NCBI RefSeq assembly: GCF_027887165.1
Contig: NC_077228.1
Location: forward strand, 105,885,200-105,949,199
From: Monodelphis domestica
Lineage: Eukaryota; Chordata; Mammalia; Didelphimorphia; Didelphidae
DNA length: 64,000 nucleotides
Direction of reading: 5' to 3'
Part shown: positions 10,235 to 20,783 of the stretch, one piece after another
Position numbering within the stretch: position 1 is the stretch's first letter
Layout of the letters: each line of letters begins with the position of its first letter
The notes under the pieces: model-generated
What the model was told of the DNA's origin: nothing
The model's input: the letters and a program-made list of their open reading frames with translations, nothing else
The model's database searches: none
Translations under genes and position numbers: made by a program

Positions 10235-10470
10235 GGATCTCTGGGAGGATCTCTGGGACCATCTAGCTCAACCCACATAGAAACAAGAATCTCCTCTAGA
10301 ACTTCTTTGGCTTTTCCTGCCAGACGTCTATAGAGAGGACCCCACGGCCACCTCCTCCTGAGGCAGGTGTTCATTCCCTCTTAGCTAGCTCTCATTGCTA
10401 GGAAGTTTCCCTTACCTTTAGCCTCAGTGTGCTTCTTTGTACTGGCTGTCTCCTCTATCAAACATACCCA
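10235..10470 (-). repeat. Possible CR1/L3-related fragment
   Basis: CATCTAGCTCAACCCACATA and GAATCTCCTCTAGAACTTC resemble the antisense 3' region of CR1/L3-type LINEs, but similarity is weak and the interval could be single-copy. Confidence 0.3.
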
Positions 10471-10597
10471 CCTGCTTCTCTGACAAGCCCCTCAGCCTCA
10501 ACATGAACTCTCCATCTGAGAATTTAAGATAGAGGAGAATAGGGTCAGACTGGGGCTAACGTTGTCAATTTAAGGAAAGTCGTCTTCAAAGGCTTCT

Positions 10598-10820
10598 GTA
10601 AAGTCTAGGTGGTGCATTGGACCTGGAGTCAAGAAAACCTGAATTCAAATCCAGCCTCAGACACTTGCCGCACGACCAGGGCCAAGTCGCTTCACCTACT
10701 CTGCCTCAGTTTCCTCATGCTAAATTGAGCTGGAGAAGGACATGACAAACCACTCCAGTATCCTTGCCAAGAAAACCCTCAAAATTGGGTCACACAATGG
10801 AAAGGATTGAACAATGATAG
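10598..10820 (+). mobile_element. MAR1-like CORE-SINE
   Basis: Sense copy: GACCTGGAGTCAAGAAAACC, CTGCCTCAGTTTCCTCATG and CCACTCCAGTATCCTTGCCA. The Bov-B-type tail is mutated to GGAAAGGATTGAACAATG. Confidence 0.9.
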
Positions 10821-10829
10821 GATCCTAGC

Positions 10830-11465
10830 AATTAAAATTCTACAGGGGAAGTCCACCAAAGCAGGGGGAATGGGGAGACTTCATGAATGAAATCCTATCC
10901 CAAGAGAAACTCTTCTGAGGAGAAAGAATAGGGAAGAGTTGTCTAAAGAGACCAACATGAATTTGCAAGGAATCGTCAGCCAGCTTGCATTTCTAAAAGT
11001 CACATCCTCAATAGGGAAACGGGGTCAGGTAACAGACTGTGGCATATGTCCTGGGAGGTGCTGTTGGAAGTACAAACTCTGAGAATGAGCCAAAGTTAGT
11101 GAAGTAAGCTGAGAATAGCAAAGAAAAGCAAAGTGGGAAAAAGAGAAAGATTGAAGCCTGGTTAAAACTTTGGCTCAAGGTGGTTAGAACCACGACACCT
11201 GAGGCCAGAAGAGAAGGAAGAGCTGCTTGATTATTATTTTTAATTCTGTTTTCCCTGACCAAGAGGATAATCTATTCAAGAGTGGAAAGGAGAGCACACA
11301 GGGAATTGATGCCCAAAATAAACGAGGATATTGTAGGAGGATACCTAACTGGCCTTGATGCATTCAGATCACTGGTTTCAGATGAACACAGAGGTATAAT
11401 AGATGTCATTACTGAGTCTCTGTCAGTTATCTCTGAAAGACTATAGAGAGTGGGAGAGGTAACCC
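10830..11465 (+). mobile_element. CR1/L3 LINE, segment 1
   Basis: Start of a long, decayed CR1/L3 copy that continues at 11680 and 12524. Motifs recalled from the family include CAGGGGAAGTCCACCAAAGC and ATGAATGAAATCCTATCCCA. The stretch around 11390-11430 (ATAGATGTCATTACTGAGTC) corresponds to the region before the reverse transcriptase core. No open frame survives. Confidence 0.65.
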
Positions 11466-11476
11466 AAGACTAAAGA

Positions 11477-11678
11477 ATTTTTTTAAACCCTTACCTTCTG
11501 TGTTAGAATTGATACCAAGTACTGGTTCCAAGGCAGAAGAGTGGTAAGGATTAGGCAATTGGGGTTAAGTGATTTTCCGAGGGTCACAAAGCTAGCAAGT
11601 GTTTAAGGTCAAATTTGAACCCATGACCTCCCAACTCCAAGTCTGGCTCTCTATCCCCTGAACCATCTAGCTGCCCCT
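11477..11678 (-). mobile_element. WSINE-like SINE inside CR1/L3
   Basis: Antisense full-length copy that splits the surrounding LINE between 11465 and 11680, so it is younger than the LINE. Confidence 0.9.
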
Positions 11679-11679
11679 A

Positions 11680-11860
11680 TTTTCCCAATTTTTTTTTCAG
11701 AGACAGAGAATAGAATCTGCAGTTAGTTTGACAATACCCAGCAAAATGCTACAAAAGAGGTTAATTAACAGATACCTGAAAGGCAATGAGTTCTGGAAAT
11801 GTGACTTAAAAAATTTTATCTAGGCTATCTTAAAAATTTGAGAGGTTCTTCTCTGACTAG
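11680..11860 (+). mobile_element. CR1/L3 LINE, segment 2
   Basis: Sequence such as AGGCAATGAGTTCTGGAAAT is placed here because of its position between two recognised CR1/L3 segments. Motif support is weak. Confidence 0.4.
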
Positions 11861-12140
11861 TGGTTGCCATCAATGTAAAAGTTAAAATTAAATCTTAATA
11901 ACAATGTTATATTTTAAGAGATTTATTAATGATCATTAGAAATCAAGGAATAAAGAAGATACAAAATAAAGACCACATGCCCATGGCTGGTTAGCCATTT
12001 TTTAGTCAACCCCACTCACCACCATCAATGTTGATTCTACATCAGCGAGGGGGAGCCTCCAAAGCCCACACCCTTTATCCTTTGTCTATAGGAAGTACAT
12101 AATGACAGGAAGTCAGTGGGATCTTGGGATATGTAGTTCT
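11861..12140. other. Unclassified insertion between LINE segments
   Basis: AT-rich left half with ACAAAATAAAGACC, then GC-richer right half ending GGGATATGTAGTTC. It interrupts the CR1/L3 copy and has the composition of an LTR, but no clear TG...CA ends with a target duplication were found. Confidence 0.35.
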
Positions 12141-12144
12141 TTTT

Positions 12145-12300
12145 TTTCTGGTCTCAGTTTTCTTATCTGTAAAATGGAAATAATATCAGCAAGATCTACC
12201 TCACAAGGATACAGTGAAGGTCAAATGAGATAATATGTATAAAATGCTTTGCAAACTGCAATATATAAAAATATAAATGTATATACATAACATAAAATGT
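12145..12300 (+). repeat. MIR/MON1-like 3' half
   Basis: TCAGTTTTCTTATCTGTAAA, then CAAATGAGATAATATGTATA and AATGCTTTGCAAACTG, the sense CORE-SINE 3' half. Confidence 0.75.
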
Positions 12301-12329
12301 ATATGTAAACATTTTTATAAAGAGTAAAT

Positions 12330-12523
12330 CAGGGCAGTTAGGTGACTCTGTGAGCACCAGGCATAGAGTTGGGAGGATCTGGGTTCAAATAGGACCTCAG
12401 TCACTTCCTAGCTGTATGACCTTAGGTAATACATACATAAAAGGACTCTAGCCTTTTATGCTCTTCTGCCTTGGAACCAATATATCGATTCTAAGACAAA
12501 AGGTAAGGGCTTTAAAAAAAAGT
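12330..12523 (+). mobile_element. WSINE-like SINE
   Basis: Sense copy with GGGCAGTTAGGTGACTCTGT head and TAAGGGCTTTAAAAAAAAG tail. The centre is duplicated or rearranged around 12425-12455 (ACATACATAAAAGGACTC). Confidence 0.85.
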
Positions 12524-13180
12524 AAATCATACCAGATTAATCCTATTTTCCTTTTTAACAGGGTTATTACATTGGTGACCAGGGGAATTCTAGATTAACT
12601 GGATTTTAGCAAAGCCTTATATATAGTCCTATATGTAATTTTTGTTACAAAAAAGGAGAGAAATGGACTAGCCAATAATGCAATTAGGTGAATTTGATAC
12701 TTGGTTAATTGATGGCTCATAATCATTTATGGTTGATATTGGATGATGTCTAGTAGGAGACCCCAGGGATCTGTGCTTGGCACTGTGCTGTTTAACATCT
12801 TTATTGATGACTTGGATAAAGTCATAGTTGGCATAACTATCAGATTTACTGATGCCACAAGGCTGGGAGGGATGAAAAATGTGGAATGTTAGTCATTTAA
12901 CCCGACAAACTAATAAATGAATTCAATTTTAGGCTTCACTAAGGGGTATGGTGTCCAGGACTGTGATGGTGTTCATTCTGATGTATTTTGCCTCAACCAG
13001 ATCCCATCTGGTATATTGTCTTGACACAACATTTTAGGGAAAAAATTACAATCTAAAGAGAATCTAGAAACCAACCAGATGGTGAAGGGGGCCAATGTCA
13101 TGCTTAGTTCCTACTAGAATAACTAAGATATATAGTTTGGAGAAGAATAGACTCAGGGAAAACATAGTAATGATGCTCTG
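12524..13180 (+). mobile_element. CR1/L3 LINE, segment 3 (reverse transcriptase part)
   Basis: Frames are broken, but the nucleotide order of the CR1/L3 reverse transcriptase is visible: TGGATTTTAGCAAAGCC, then GGATCTGTGCTTGGCACTGT with TTTATTGATGACTTGGATAA (encoding the FIDDLD-type palm region), then CAGATTTACTGATGCCACAA. It ends with TTGGAGAAGAATAGACTCAG. Confidence 0.8.
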
Positions 13181-13604
13181 ACTTTATATAAAGTCATATT
13201 ATATAAATTCAAATTTATGGAAAGAATTCCAAAAAAAATTCACATTCCAAAAAAACACCCATGCTTACTTTATAGTATTATTCTCTCTCTCTGCTCTTGT
13301 TCCCTTGGCTCAGCACTCCATGATCTCTCATACATCCCCTCAAAAAAATTATGAAAAGCCCTCCGAGTAAAAGAAGAACTAGGTCTTGGTAGAGAGATTG
13401 CCATTGCCACCACCCTCAGATTGGGGACTTGGTTTAGACATCCAGTGCAGAAGAGGAGACTCTTCCCAGCTCTACCTACCTGCCTATGTGTCTCCCTCAG
13501 TGTGTCTGTCTGCTGTCTGTTCACCCTGGGTACCATGTGTCTGGGTGGCTTCCACGAATCCTTGAAATACAGGCAATTTTATATTACAAATTGCTTTTCA
13601 TAGA

Positions 13605-13700
13605 GGACTGAGAAACAGTTCAATTAAATAGAGTGAGAATTGTCTGTATTTGAAGGGTTATCTGTGGAAGAACTAGATACAATGGGTGGAAATTGTAAAG
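13605..13700 (+). repeat. CR1/L3 LINE, 3' fragment
   Basis: GAAGGGTTATCTGTGGAAGA and ACAATGGGTGGAAATTGTAA match the segment that follows the reverse transcriptase in the other CR1/L3 copies here. 13181-13604 is unassigned. Confidence 0.6.
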
Positions 13701-13837
13701 AAGATTTAAATTTGATATAAGTTTGATGGAGTTTAATCAGGCACCCTGATCTTATGGCGGGAGCCATACCATGTGACCTCATTCAGCACTGAAACATTTG
13801 AGTTTTGAGAAAAGGTAGGAATTCTTTCTTTATTTAT

Positions 13838-14056
13838 CAAGAAGCCTGAAGTTCAACTCTAGCTTCAGATCCTTACTAGTTGTGTGACATGGGGCAAATC
13901 ACTTAACCTCTTTCTGCCTCAGTTTCTTCATCTGTAAAACAGAGGTAACAGCAGCTTCTACCTCCAGGTTTATAAGTATAAACTGAACTCATATTCATAA
14001 AGTATTTTGCAAACTTTAAAGCACTACCTCAATGATAGTTACTATTATTATTATGA
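13838..14056 (+). repeat. MIR/MON1-like SINE
   Basis: Nearly complete sense copy from GAAGTTCAACTCTAGCTTC to AAGCACTACCTCAATGATAG, including TCTGCCTCAGTTTCTTCATC. Confidence 0.85.
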
Positions 14057-14169
14057 TGGATGGGGACCTTTTGCATTGTCTGAAGAACTCATTCAACAGA
14101 CAATGGATGACCCCAATTGGGGTATGCTGTAGAAAAGTTTCTGTAATTTGGTGAGATTGTGTCTCCATG

Positions 14170-14801
14170 TTAGATTTTACCCTGTTGTTCAAAACAGGCC
14201 TACTTACTTTATTCCTTAAAGCTTCCCCTTCTCTTGATTTCTCTATTTCTGTCAATGGCTCCATCATTCTCCCATTGATCCAGGCAAGAAAGCTAGGCAT
14301 CATCTTTAACTCTTCTTCAATTGTTATCTCATACATCCAATTAGTGGCCAAGTCCTTTCCATTCTGTATCTGCAAAATTTCCCTATCTGTCCTCTCTTAT
14401 TGATTCCCACTTAAGCATTCCTAATCAAATGACTTATGACCTCTTATCTGGACTATTGGAATAACCTGAAACTTGTCCTTCTAGCCTCCAGTTACTAGAG
14501 TCTTGCCTCTCCATGCCATTCTTCAAACTACTAGGTTCAGCTTTCCAAACAGCACTGATTAAGGAAAGCATTCCTCTCCTCAAAAACTTTCAGTGGTTCC
14601 CTATTGCCTACCAAACAAAGTGTTAACTCCTCAGCATGGTAATGGAAATGCTCCATAATCTGGCTCCTACCTAATAACTTTCTAATCTTATTTCTCACTA
14701 TTTCCCTTCTTAGACTTTAAATTATAGTCAAACTGGACTGCTGACCATCCCCTATTCACATCCTAGTCTCTCCTGTTTCTATGCCTCTGTTCAGAGTTGT
14801 A
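14170..14801 (+). mobile_element. L2 LINE, reverse transcriptase C-terminal part
   Basis: Frame 14167-14403 and its continuation keep L2 signatures: LGIIFNSS, then a frame-shifted YLDYWNN (LDYCN in intact elements) at about 14445-14465, then the SLxW-type block near 14595-14620 and an AFKVL-like region. It is continued at 15296 beyond a solo LTR. Confidence 0.85.
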
Positions 14802-14807
14802 CCTTTC

Positions 14808-15289
14808 TGTTAAAGCCCCAGAGGGGGCTGGACTGGGTCTAGGGTTCTGCAGGTAGGGAATGGGGAAAATAGTAAGAGAAAATATAAAGGTAGAAATAAG
14901 AAGGACCTCACTTGAAGATAAGGGTGAGGGAAAAGATAGGAATCACAGTCACAATCACAGTGTGGGGTCAGAAGGGACCCAATTCTGGTGGCAATGGGTT
15001 CAAGTTTATTGAAGACTGGAAGATCTTTTAAAGGTAAAAACAACAGGAATTACAAACAATTGCCCATGAGAAAGGTCCATGGGAAAGTGTAACAAGAACA
15101 TAGATAGTGCAGCTGGTAGGATAGTGGTTGGAGCAAGATAATGGTTCCAGGAATCATCTGGGGTTCATGGAAAAGAAGGTGGAGGTGAGGGCACTCAGAC
15201 TGTTCTCAGACAGACCCTGAGAATTCGACCTCTGAGGAGGGCTCTCAGATCTTTATCTAAGATAGATCCAGAGATATCAACCTCTGACA
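14808..15289 (-). mobile_element. Solo LTR of an endogenous retrovirus, inside L2
   Basis: Starts TGTTAAAGCC and ends CTGACA (TG...CA), flanked by the 6-base duplication CCTTTC at 14802-14807 and 15290-15295. Removing the element rejoins the L2 as ...TTGTACCTTTCCTGGAATGG, which restores the expected L2 order. On the minus strand an AATAAA (complement at 15005-15010) follows a TTTAAAAG box, so transcription probably ran leftwards. No internal viral genes remain. Confidence 0.85.
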
Positions 15290-15295
15290 CCTTTC

Positions 15296-15575
15296 CTGGA
15301 ATGGACCCCTCCCTTCTCTGACTGTTGAAAGTTCTCCTTCTGTTAAGACCCAATTCAAGCTCTACCTTCTCCACAAAGCTTGTCCTAATTTACTTCATCC
15401 AATGTGTCATAGCACTTTACCTTGAAGTCTCTTGTACACATCACATTCTTTCTTGTTATTCATTTACATGCCTTATTCACTCATCTCCTTCTGACCACCT
15501 TCCCAAAACACTAGATTGTATGCTCCTCAAGGACAGGGATTCATTAATACATTTTTGTTGAATCTATTATCATTG
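15296..15575 (+). mobile_element. L2 LINE, ORF end and 3' UTR
   Basis: Continuation after the LTR: TTAAGACCCAATTCAAGCTC is the ORF end and ATTGTATGCTCCTCAAGGAC followed by TTTTTGTTGAAT is the L2 3' UTR. Confidence 0.85.
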
Positions 15576-15624
15576 TCTCATTGACTCCAAGCAGTGGTCC
15601 TGTATTTGCCACACCTCCATACTT

Positions 15625-15652
15625 TAAAAAAAAAAAAATATATATATATATA
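15625..15652. repeat. (A)n(TA)n simple repeat
   Basis: Thirteen A followed by about seven TA units. Confidence 0.95.
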
Positions 15653-15775
15653 TGTCCTTTTGGTTGTCTTTGGTGTTCTTTGAAAGTTTTGGGTCCTTCT
15701 GGATTTAACCTACCTGACATTCTTCTTATAGAATGACGTCACTTCTTTCCATTTATCCACAATTGTTCATACTTG

Positions 15776-15893
15776 AGAGGCAATGTTGCATTGTGGATAG
15801 AGCTCCTCAGAACTAGGAATAATCGGGCTCAGTGTCCCCTACCCTTGAAATGAGCTGTCTAGGTGGCCCTAGACAACTCACAATCTCTCAGTG
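15776..15893 (+). repeat. MIR-like SINE fragment
   Basis: GAGAGGCAATGTTGCATTGT, then TAGAGCTCCTCAGAACTAGG, is a sense MIR head. The core is short and diverged. Confidence 0.5.
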
Positions 15894-15969
15894 CATTAGA
15901 CAATTCTCTACAAGTTGCAGAGAGGGTACTGATCTGCACTGGTAGAGAGATTGCTTGTATGAGAACCAG

Positions 15970-16110
15970 CATCCAGGATGATGAAGGTTGCCAATGTCAT
16001 GCCTAGTTCTTATTAAAGCAACTAGGATACTTAGCTTGGAGAAGAATAGTCTTAGGGGAGGCAGTACTTTCATGCTAATGAAATCATAGATGGGGCTCCT
16101 ATCCCTATCC
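15970..16110 (+). repeat. CR1/L3 LINE fragment
   Basis: Similar to 13075-13180 in this window: GCCAATGTCATGCCTAGTTC and GGAGAAGAATAGTCTTAGGG. The two copies share order but differ at many bases. 16111-16457 is unassigned. Confidence 0.6.
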
Positions 16111-16457
16111 CAGCTTACAATTACTCTCTTCTCTGTGTATTTCAAAGTTTGAATTTGCGAAGGGGTGCCCTGCGCAGCCACATCCTTCTCTTTAGACTTT
16201 AGAACTCTTTAGATAGTTCTCCCTTTTCTACCTTAAGAGAATCATTAGTGTTTGACTCATTGGAATGGGGTTCTTTTAGCCTTGAGTAAAATTTAGATTT
16301 CAGGCAATGGGATCCTATATATTCTTTGGACTCTGATGTTTACTTTCCCAGACTTTAGGGTACGCCTTAGTCTATGAGAATGCTCTGTCCCATATCTATC
16401 ACAAATTCATAAGATGGCTTTCATTTCAACTTTATGAGTTCCATCTCATGGACCAGA

Positions 16458-16582
16458 TTAATTTGGGGTTAAGTGACTTGCCCAGGGTCACCCAGGAAGG
16501 AAGTGTCTGAGATTAGATCTGAACCCAGGACTTGTCATCTCTAGGGCTGGCACTCTATCCACTGAGCCACCTAACTGCTCCT
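16458..16582 (-). mobile_element. SINE fragment (WSINE-like 5' half)
   Basis: Antisense: GGGTTAAGTGACTTGCCCAG through CACTGAGCCACCTAACTGC. The tail half is missing. 16583-16800 is unassigned. Confidence 0.8.
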
Positions 16583-16804
16583 CTTTTCTTTTTCTTTTGA
16601 AAAGATTGTTAGGTTGTCCAGTGACCACTCCAAACCTTCCTCAGACACTCTACTCCAGGAATAGGAACTAGAGGCACAGCCGATCTGGTCAGGCAAGTCC
16701 TATCTAGCAGAAATTAATCTTTCAGCTCTCCTCTTTGCTTGATATACACTTGCTAGTATAAGTTGTGAGAGGGAAGAAGTGGGATAGGGTTACTACTAGA
16801 CTAA

Positions 16805-16935
16805 CCAACCAACCTGTTACTCATTCAACACGCATTTATAAGGTGTTTATGTGTCTGGCACCATCCTAGGTCCCTGAGGATACAAATACAAAACCGTAAT
16901 AGTTTCTGACTTCCTCAAAGAGTTTATATTCTCCC
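16805..16935 (-). repeat. L2 LINE 3' UTR fragment
   Basis: Antisense L2: TCAACACGCATTTATAAGG, TGTCTGGCACCATCCTAGGT and TTCCTCAAAGAGTTTATATT. A weak MIR-like head (GTGGAATATTGGAAAGAGCA) follows at 16940. Confidence 0.65.
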
Positions 16936-17094
16936 AGCATTGTGGAATATTGGAAAGAGCACTGGATGTGCATGAATTTAATATAAATCGTGTCCTCTTA
17001 TTCCATTTGAAAATCCATTGTATCTGCTTTAAGCATACCTGAGACAATTAGGAAGGACTCAGGAGGCATAGCCAAAGATACGTTGTCACTGATC

Positions 17095-17340
17095 TTGTGA
17101 TTTAGATACTGTCTTCCACTCCCTTCTCCTGGATACTCTTGCCTCCTTTGACATCTCTGACACTGTTCTCTCCTGGTTCTTTCTTCTCCTAGGACTGCTC
17201 CTTCTCAACCTCTCTTGCTAGATCATCCTCTGTCTCTTGCCCCTAACCATGGGTATCTCCTCATGCCCTCTATACCTCCTCTTCTCCCTCTATACCCTCT
17301 TTCTCATCAGATCCTTTGACTTCATTTCTAGGCAGGTTAA
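17095..17340 (+). mobile_element. L2 LINE, reverse transcriptase fragment
   Basis: Translates in pieces to the L2 DxxxDTVLSWF region: GACACTGTTCTCTCCTGGTT at about 17158-17180. A MON1-like SINE follows; a further short L2-like stretch lies at about 17640-17700. Confidence 0.7.
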
Positions 17341-17364
17341 CCCCAAATCTATACAGGAGGGGGA

Positions 17365-17625
17365 GGAAATAAATATTAAGGACTTACTATGTGCTAGGCA
17401 CTGTGCAAAGTGTTTTACAGTTATTATTTCATTTGGTCCTCATAACTATCCTGGGAGGTAAATATTACTATTATCTCCATTCCGCAGCTGGGTAAACTGA
17501 GGTAAACAAAGGTTCAATGACTTGCCCAGGGACACAGAGCAAATAAATGTCTGAGGGCAGAATTGAACTCACACATTCCTGACTCTAGGTCCTCTACCCA
17601 ATCTACTGTGCTACCTAATTGCCCT
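17365..17625 (-). mobile_element. MON1/MIR-like CORE-SINE, near full length
   Basis: Antisense from GGACTTACTATGTGCTAGGC through TTATTTCATTTGGTCCTCAT and GAACTCACACATTCCTGACT to CTGTGCTACCTAATTGCCC. It splits the L2 copy at 17340/17640. Confidence 0.85.
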
Positions 17626-17962
17626 TAATGTGCTAAGCCCTAATCTTTCTACTCAGATCCAGTCAACAACTCTCTGCCTGTTAACAACTATCTGTCTCTC
17701 CTCCTCTTAGGAACACAAGCAACATAAGGGAAACGAGTGTACCAGGAAGCTCTCTGGCTAGCCAGACTCCCCAGGGCTGGGCTACCTGGTGGAAGGAGGG
17801 CTCCCCAGGCTCCAGTGTCTCCTGTTCTTCCCAGACACACTCTCAAGCACCACAGCATCCTGGGCTAGCCCAACACTGACTCAAAGATTCCCATCTCCCC
17901 ACTTTTATCTACTACCTGTAGTCAAACTCAGCTAAAATGGTACTAGTGCCTTTGTTATCATT

Positions 17963-18126
17963 TTTTATAACCCTTAATTTCTGTCTTAGTAATAACTCTA
18001 AGATAGAAGGGCAACGACTAGGCGATGGGGATTTAAATGCCTTGTCCAGGGTCACACAGCTAGGAAGTATCTGAGGCCAGTTTTGAACTCAGGTCTTCCT
18101 GACTCCAGGCACCACCTAGCTGCCTT
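17963..18126 (-). mobile_element. SINE fragment (WSINE-like)
   Basis: Antisense: ACCCTTAATTTCTGTCTTAG ... GGTCACACAGCTAGGAAGTA ... CACCTAGCTGCC. The head end is shortened by about 20 bases. Confidence 0.82.
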
Positions 18127-18164
18127 TTTAGTTAGTCCCTTTTCCTTCTTAAAAAAAAAATCTC

Positions 18165-18355
18165 TTTTTTTCTAAACTCGTCAGTCTTAGTATCAATACT
18201 AAGCATTAATTCTAAAGCAGAAGAGTAGTAAGGGCTAGGCATTTGGGGTGAAGTGACTTGCTCAGGGTCACACAGCTAGGAAGTGTCTAAGACTAGATTT
18301 GAACCCAGGACTCCAGAACTGGCTCTCTATCCACCAAGCCATTTAACTGTCTTGT
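18165..18355 (-). mobile_element. WSINE-like SINE
   Basis: Antisense copy 40 bases after the previous one. The tail is a mixed A-run/T-run (18150-18172). Confidence 0.87.
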
Positions 18356-18402
18356 CTACTTTATGGCATCTGTCTCTGTACAAGTTCACATTTCACAAAT
18401 AG

Positions 18403-18508
18403 CATGTAATCTTAAGGGCAGGGGCTATGTAGCCTTATTTTTATACCGAAGGAAGCACTTAGCTTAGTGTCTTGTGAGCAAATACTTTATAAATATTCAT
18501 TGAATTGG
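18403..18508 (+). repeat. L2 LINE 3' tail
   Basis: TCTTAAGGGCAGGGGCTATG, AGCACTTAGCTTAGTGTCTT and ATAAATATTCATTGAATTGG are the sense L2 3' UTR. Confidence 0.8.
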
Positions 18509-18559
18509 AGATAGCAGAGGAATTTCCTCCCAAGATCTCAAGATGGTGAGCCTAATTAG

Positions 18560-19335
18560 TTGTCTAATATTAGTTGAATTTTGGGGTCTCTGAGCTGGAA
18601 AGACTCTTAAGAGAGAAATTAGTTCATCTCCTTTACTCTAGAAAAAAAAACCACCCTGAATTAATTGCAGAAAGATGCCTAAATCTTCCATGGAACAATG
18701 CCTTGTTTTCCAGATTAACATTCTATGCTTCTTCTGTTCTATGATTTCTTCTTAGTGGCTAAGGCGAAAGGGCTCAAGGCCAAGGGGAAGACACTTGGCT
18801 CCCAAATTCCAACTTCATGGATCTGGGACCTAGCAAGGACAGCAGGCAAGAGCAGGGCGCAGGAAAGAAAAAAGGGAGGCACCATCTGGTCCACCGTCTG
18901 GGCTGGGGAACAGCCATGTGGCAAGGGAATGGGGAAGGCCAATCACGACTTTAAAAACACCATGCCACCAGGGTTGTGGGCACCAGCACCAGGTTGGCCC
19001 TCACCAGCCAATAGCTATAGATCATGGAACATTCAAGAACTCAGAGATCCTGGTGGGAGCTCACCCCATACTGCCCAAGGGAGGAGAAACAAAGCCCAGC
19101 ACATTTTGCTACAAATCACAAACTCCTCTTTATGGAAGAATTTTCCAAGGGTCTAAGAGTCCCTTGCTTCTATTTTCCGAGTTTTTTCAATACAATCCTT
19201 TGGTTTTTCCAAACAAGCTAATTTATGGTTCAGAAATGTGAGGAGATTCTCTAGGAGAGTTGATAGTGGGGTTGGCCATTTGACGTGTCTCATGACAGTA
19301 CTGTACAGATCAGTTCTTCAGAAAGAGAACCAAAT
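18560..19335. other. Unassigned, apparently single-copy
   Basis: No repeat recognised. A 143-codon + frame (18725-19156) has no recognisable domain, no splice context I trust, and overlapping frames on both strands, so it is not called a gene. Confidence 0.5.
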
Positions 19336-19339
19336 TTGA

Positions 19340-19820
19340 AGGCAGAGAACCACAGGCTTTTGGGGTAGGCTGGGAGGGGCCATCTAGTCCCATCAGTGAC
19401 TGAACAAGAATATAAACATATTTGAGAAGTGCTGACCTAACTTCTGCTTGAAGGCTCTGAGTGATGGGCAACCCATCACTTATCAATGTAGTCCATTCTA
19501 CTTTGCTGTAGTTCTGATTATTCCTGTCTTCCTTGACTGTTCAAATGGCCTCTTTACAACTCTTACCTATATTCTATGGTGGTACATTGCTATCCTCTGA
19601 ATTCTTGAAGATAGCTATTGCGAGTTTACTGAGCCTTTTTTTTTCCAGCCTAAGGATGCCAAGTTCCTTCAAATGATCTTTATTATGTCATAATCCCCAG
19701 GATCTCCACCATCTTGGTTGTTCCCTCTGTGTGTTTTCCAGTTATCTTTCCTAAAATTCAACACAATACTCTAGATATGGTCTGAGTCAGAGGCTCTGGG
19801 ACCTTGGTCCCTGTAAAATA
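19340..19820 (-). repeat. CR1/L3 LINE, antisense 3' region
   Basis: GGGCAACCCATCACTTATCA, CTTGAAGATAGCTATTG, GCCAAGTTCCTTCAAATGAT and ACACAATACTCTAGATATGG are in antisense CR1/L3 order. Confidence 0.65.
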
Positions 19821-20159
19821 GAGGAGCTGGAATAGAGAATCTCAAAAGTCACCTCTATTTTTAATGTTCTATTTCTTTAGACGTTATGGGTAGAAGTCAG
19901 TGTAACTGAAAACATTTGTTTGAATTATTGTAAAGTGAGCCTATTCCTTTGCCCCAAAGTCATGCAGAAGGCCATGAACCTCTCCATAAAATAATTTACT
20001 ATAAAGTGACATCTAGGTTCTATCAGATTCTAATCCCTCAATCAATTTTTGAGATCAGCCCCATTTGGGGTGAAGGAACATATTAGTTCACAAGATTCTA
20101 GAATTTAGAGCCACAAAGTATCTTTTAGATCATAAACCCTCATTGTGTATAGTTACTTC

Positions 20160-20529
20160 AAAAAAAAATAAAAATGATTTACATTTAAATGAATTCATTT
20201 CGGTGAATAAAATATCTTAGTACTTTTTTTCACTTGTTCCTTTAAAATCCTAATCAGGATTCTTTGTCCCTTCATCCTCATTGATTTATCTTCTAATATG
20301 ATCATAATTTTTTTAGAATTCTATGCATTTTCTTTACATTATTTCATAAAGGTCTTTCCATATTTGTTTATATTTTTCATATTTGTTGATCTTAATTGCA
20401 TTATATCCTATTGTTTTAGGGCATCATAGCTTAACATAAAATTGTTTTATTGATTCTCTTTTCACTTAAAAAATACCTTTGTCACTTTTTCTGTCTTTCC
20501 CCTTCTTCTATAGGATCCTTCCTTATAAC
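20160..20529. other. AT-rich unassigned sequence
   Basis: Low GC, with phrases such as TTGTTGATCTTAATTGCATT that suggest an old LINE in reverse orientation. Not enough to classify. Confidence 0.3.
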
Positions 20530-20783
20530 AAAGGTTGTTGTTCAGACATTTCAGTCATGTTCAACTCTTTGTGACCCCATTTGGGATTTTCTTGGCATAG
20601 CTACTGGAGTTGTTTGCCATTTCCTTCTCCAGCTTATTTTACAGATGAAGAAACTGAGGCAAACAGGGTTAAGTGACTTGCCCAGGGTCACATAGTTAGG
20701 GATTGAGGGACAGATTTGAATTCATGTCCTTCCGATTTCAAGCCTGGAACTCTGTCTACAATGTCACCTAACTGCTGCCCCTA
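20530..20783 (-). mobile_element. MAR1-like CORE-SINE, full length
   Basis: Antisense with the whole Bov-B-type tail: TTCAGTCATGTTCAACTCTT, GTGACCCCATTTGGGATTTT, then CCATTTCCTTCTCCAGCTTA and the core. Ends at CACCTAACTGCTGCCCC. Confidence 0.92.

Noticed and set aside
14167..14403. 78-codon + frame as a gene
   Set aside because: Part of the L2 reverse transcriptase C-terminus.
18725..19156. 143-codon + frame as a possible gene
   Set aside because: No domain, overlapping frames in all phases, no promoter or splice context. Left as unassigned.
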